Shown here in pieces: positions 61,078 through 64,000 of a DNA stretch of 64,000 nt. Origin of the DNA: Janthinobacterium sp. PC23-8 (GTDB lineage: Bacteria; Pseudomonadota; Gammaproteobacteria; Burkholderiales; Burkholderiaceae_D); assembly GCF_002250505.1 (NCBI RefSeq), contig NZ_NJGY01000001.1, positions 248,001 to 312,000 of the forward strand, read 5' to 3'. The position numbers and the translations under genes are program-made. The notes below the pieces were generated by a model. It searched no databases, was not told where the DNA came from, and worked only from the letters and a program-made list of their open reading frames with translations. Positions within the stretch are counted from its first letter, which is position 1, and each line of letters starts with the position of its first letter.

Positions 61078-62028
61078 CTATGCCAGCGGGCTTTCTGTCA
61101 GCGGCAACGCTGGCGTCACCAATACCGAATGGTCGAACTGCTGGCGCACGCGCTGCAGGAACGCCGCCAGCGCGGCCGACACAAAGCCGTCGCGGCGGCG
61201 CACGCACAGTGTTTCCACCCTGCCCGCGCCATCGGGCAGCACATGCATGGCCAGGCTGGCCAGACCAGCATCAACCAGCAGCGGTTCGACCAGCGCGCGC
61301 GGCAGCAGGCTGACGCCGATGCCGGCGCGCACGCAGCCGAGGATGGCGTCGAGCGAACCGAGTTCCATCATGCGCAAGCGGGCGGTGCCACGGCGCCGCA
61401 TCACCGATTCAAGCAGTGCGCGGTAGGAACAGCCGTCGCGAAACACGATCAACTTGGTGTCTTGCAAGCTCGACCAGATACTGGCTGGGCCGAACAAGCT
61501 GACCCACGGCGCCGTGACGAGCACCAGCTCTTCCACTCCAACCAATTCCGCCAGCAGCTCGGGCTGGGCGGCCAAATCGATCACGCTGGCCGCCACCAGC
61601 GCCGCGTCGAGGCTGCGCGCCAGCACGGCATCGCGCATCTGCTGCGAGGTGCCGGTGCGCAGAATCAGGTCGACTTCGGGAAAATCCATGGCGTAGCGCA
61701 CCAGCATGTCGGGCAGGCGCAGCGCGGCCGTGGTTTCCATGGCGCCAACCAGCAGCGGCCCCGAAGGCTCGGCACCGGCCTGCATCGCCTTGCCGGCCTC
61801 GGCAAGGGTGTGCGCGACCGTGGAGGCGTATGGAAGCAGGCGCTCACCGGCGTGGCTCAAGGTCATGCCGCGTCCGTGGCGATAAAACAGCGGCACGCCC
61901 AGTTGCTGCTCCAGGCGCTGGATACGCTGGGTGACGTTCGACGGCACCGTGCCCAGCCGGGCGGCGGCGCGCGTGATGCTGCCGCCGTGCGCCACGGCGG
62001 CAAAAAATGCAAGGTCGGTGGAATCCAT
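61078..62028 (-). CDS. LysR family transcriptional regulator
   Basis: Regulator of 316 residues: winged helix-turn-helix near the N-terminus (ITRAAARLGTVPSNVTQRIQ, RLEQQLGVPLFYRHGRGMTL) and an effector domain. It is co-directional with the following nitronate monooxygenase gene, which is unusual since LysR genes are often divergent from their target; it may still control it. Upstream is the TonB receptor gene, 41 bases away on the same strand. Confidence 0.9.
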   Translation of the reverse strand: MDSTDLAFFAAVAHGGSITRAAARLGTVPSNVTQRIQRLEQQLGVPLFYRHGRGMTLSHAGERLLPYASTVAHTLAEAGKAMQAGAEPSGPLLVGAMETTAALRLPDMLVRYAMDFPEVDLILRTGTSQQMRDAVLARSLDAALVAASVIDLAAQPELLAELVGVEELVLVTAPWVSLFGPASIWSSLQDTKLIVFRDGCSYRALLESVMRRRGTARLRMMELGSLDAILGCVRAGIGVSLLPRALVEPLLVDAGLASLAMHVLPDGAGRVETLCVRRRDGFVSAALAAFLQRVRQQFDHSVLVTPALPLTESPLA

Positions 62029-62069
62029 GGCGATGACTGGCGTTCAAAACGCCAGTATCCCATGAACAA

Positions 62070-64000
62070 CTACAGGCTGTAGCGCAAGGTGAGCGCCAGA
62101 TTGCGCGGCGCGCCGGGCAAGCTCAGGTTCGGGCTGCTGCCGTGGCCGGATACGATATGGCGCGTGTCGCCGATATTGTTGACGTTCAGCTGCACCTCGT
62201 ACCTGCCGCTGCGGTAGGCGGCCATGGCGTCGGCCGTCACATAGCCGGGCAGCAGCACCGTATTGCCCGGATTGGCAAAACGGCTGCCGATGGCGTTGGC
62301 GCCGCCGCCGACCGTGAAGCCGGAACCCAGATCCTTGGTCAGCCACAGATTGGCCGTATTGCGCGAAGTTAATGTGGCGCGCTTGCCCTTGATGGCGACC
62401 GAGCTGGCGGTAGTGCTGCCCGGCGTATTGACGCTGCGGTCGACGGCGATCGAATCGGTGATAGTGGCGTCAAGATAAGCATAGCCGGCCGTCATCTTCC
62501 AGCCGCCACGCAGGTCGGCGTTGAAGGTCAGCTCCAGGCCATCGGTGCGCTGGGTGCCGACCGGCACGATGCGGTTGGTGACGGGGTCGCTGGTCTTGAT
62601 ATTGTCGCGCTCGAGGCGGAACAGCGAGACGGTGGCGCTGGCGCGTCCGTCCATCAGATCGTATTTGGCGCCCACTTCGGTATTGCGCGTGGACTCCGGC
62701 GCCAGGTCGGCGTTATTGGCGGCCAGCGCAAAGTTCTCGCCGCTGGGCTGGAACGACCGGCTCCACGAAGCGTAATACGACTGGGTGGCGCCAGGCTGCC
62801 AGACGAGACCGGCGCGCGGGCTGTATGCCGAATCGGTGCGCGACAGGTCGGCGGTGGTGGTACCGGTCGCATTGACCAGGCGCGAGCGCTGCTGGTAACG
62901 GTCGTAGCGCAGGCCGGCCAGCGCCTTCCATGCATCGCTGAAGGTGATCGCGTCCTGCACATAGCCGGCGGCCGTGTCATAGGTGCCGAAAGTGTCGCTG
63001 CGCACGCCCAGTTTGCTGCGGTCAACCTGCGGCAGCACCGGGTTGAAGATCGATACATTGGTCGCCACCACGGTGGCGGCCCAGCTGCTGGCATCCTTGC
63101 CCTGGGTACCGAACTCGGCGCCGTACAGCACTTCGTGGCGGACCTTGCCCGTCGCCAGCTTTTGCGTCAGCTCGGTCTGGTTGAACCAGCCGTTTTCATC
63201 GCGGTTGAGCTTGGCATGCCCGAGACTCATGGTACCGCGCACCTCGTTGACATTGCCCGAGATATTCGTGTTGTTGCGGTCCAGGTGATAGTCGTAGTAA
63301 CGGAAGGCATTGCGCAGCGACAACGTGTCGCTGAACTTGTGCGTCAGAGTGGCCGAAGTCGACACCACGCGCGACTGGGAAAAGTCCGCATCGCGCGCGT
63401 TGGCCGCGCCGAAGTAGGTGGCCGGATCGACGTTGACGGGACGGCCCTGGTACGACGGAATGCCGAAATCGGTCAGGCGGCGGTCTTCCAGGTAATCGCC
63501 CTGCAGCAGCAATTGGGTGTCGCCGGACAGGCGAATTGCGACCGTTGGCGCCAATGCGGTGCGGTTCAGGAACTGCTGGTCGCGATAGCTGTCGGACAAC
63601 TCGCGCGCGCCCGTCATGCGCCACGATACGTCCTCGCCAACCCGGCCGACGTCGATTTCGCCACGCCGCCCCGCCGTATTGGTCAGGCTCAGCGCCACGT
63701 CGGTGATGTCCAGGCCAGGTTTTTTCGTGATGCGGTTGACCAGCCCGCCCGACGAGCCGCGGCCATACAGCACGGCGGCCGGCCCCTTGATCACTTCCAG
63801 GCGCTCGACGTTCGACAGGTCGCGGAAATACAGGGCATCGTCGCGGAAACCGTCGACAAACTGGTCGCCGATGGCCGTAAAGCCGCGGATGAACACCTGG
63901 TCGCGCTGGCCGTCGCCGGTCGACAAGCCCACGCCCGGAATGTTTTTCATGACGTCCTGGATCGACAACGCATGCTGGTCGCGGATCACGGCCGCTGGCA
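62070..64000 (-). CDS. TonB-dependent siderophore receptor (5' partial)
   Basis: Outer-membrane receptor for ferric siderophores. Only the C-terminal 643 or so residues are in the window; the frame is open to the edge, and the GTG at 63989 is an internal codon. The plug domain is seen in SIQDVMKNIPGVGLSTGDGQ, FIRGFTAIGDQFVDGFRDDA and VEVIKGPAAVLYG-like (ERLEVIKGPAAVLYGRGSSG). The barrel follows, with the last strand ending in the aromatic-type LALTLRYSL. The TonB box and signal peptide are outside the window. Catecholate-type receptors (Fiu/FepA-like) are the nearest relatives by eye. Confidence 0.92.
   Translation of the reverse strand, partial: PAAVIRDQHALSIQDVMKNIPGVGLSTGDGQRDQVFIRGFTAIGDQFVDGFRDDALYFRDLSNVERLEVIKGPAAVLYGRGSSGGLVNRITKKPGLDITDVALSLTNTAGRRGEIDVGRVGEDVSWRMTGARELSDSYRDQQFLNRTALAPTVAIRLSGDTQLLLQGDYLEDRRLTDFGIPSYQGRPVNVDPATYFGAANARDADFSQSRVVSTSATLTHKFSDTLSLRNAFRYYDYHLDRNNTNISGNVNEVRGTMSLGHAKLNRDENGWFNQTELTQKLATGKVRHEVLYGAEFGTQGKDASSWAATVVATNVSIFNPVLPQVDRSKLGVRSDTFGTYDTAAGYVQDAITFSDAWKALAGLRYDRYQQRSRLVNATGTTTADLSRTDSAYSPRAGLVWQPGATQSYYASWSRSFQPSGENFALAANNADLAPESTRNTEVGAKYDLMDGRASATVSLFRLERDNIKTSDPVTNRIVPVGTQRTDGLELTFNADLRGGWKMTAGYAYLDATITDSIAVDRSVNTPGSTTASSVAIKGKRATLTSRNTANLWLTKDLGSGFTVGGGANAIGSRFANPGNTVLLPGYVTADAMAAYRSGRYEVQLNVNNIGDTRHIVSGHGSSPNLSLPGAPRNLALTLRYSL

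Overview
The window is GC-rich chromosomal DNA with dense, short-spaced genes and no insertion sequence, prophage, CRISPR array or rRNA operon that I can recognise. The high GC content, the gene families (LysR/IclR regulators, a livKHMGF transporter, OmpW, a gamma carbonic anhydrase, DUF3144, a Sia-type switch) and the style of the proteins suggest a betaproteobacterium of the Oxalobacteraceae, something like Janthinobacterium, Duganella or Massilia. That placement is inferred from general resemblance, not from a search.

Layout. 1-2268: 3' part of a CHASE-PAS-GGDEF-EAL c-di-GMP enzyme. 2265-6714 (minus strand): LysR regulator, hemolysin III family protein, NYN/LOTUS protein, secreted hydrolase. 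6905-10843: two stress-type proteins, a secreted beta-helix protein and a PHP-domain lipoprotein. 11046-19246: a catabolic operon with IclR regulator, acyl-CoA dehydrogenase, CoA ligase and a complete branched-chain-amino-acid-type ABC importer. 19252-25974: housekeeping and small genes (HDOD, DinB, VOC, GNAT, two tiny membrane proteins, a signal peptidase I, a sirtuin, S-formylglutathione hydrolase, a DLH-type hydrolase). 26067-30186: three-subunit molybdenum hydroxylase with its triheme cytochrome c. 30375-35562: Na+/H+ antiporter, DUF3144, gamma carbonic anhydrase, OmpW behind a textbook FNR promoter, a Fur-family gene behind a Fur-box promoter, and a MerR/NAD(P)H-oxidoreductase pair.

35720-38736 is a SiaABCD-like partner-switch module: PP2C/SpoIIE phosphatase, SiaB-type kinase, SiaC-type phosphoprotein and a GGEEF diguanylate cyclase. 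The phosphatase carries a soluble CBS-type sensor in place of the membrane sensor of Pseudomonas SiaA. 39509-50439 is a deoxyribose operon: DeoR diverges from deoC, a two-domain aldehyde dehydrogenase, a FucU-like mutarotase, a ribokinase-family kinase and a four-gene sugar ABC importer. It has an E. coli-like deo operator and a small His-rich leader ORF coupled to deoC.

50524-59820 (minus strand) is a compact selenium module: a selenocysteine-containing formate dehydrogenase (fdhG read through an in-frame UGA followed by a SECIS-like hairpin), its iron-sulfur and cytochrome b subunits, fdhE, selA, selB and tRNA-Sec (selC). Only selD of the known selenocysteine-insertion set is missing from the window. 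A strong intrinsic terminator between the structural genes and fdhE-selA-selB-selC probably sets their ratio. The window ends with a nitronate monooxygenase, a LysR regulator and a TonB-dependent siderophore receptor cut by the window edge.
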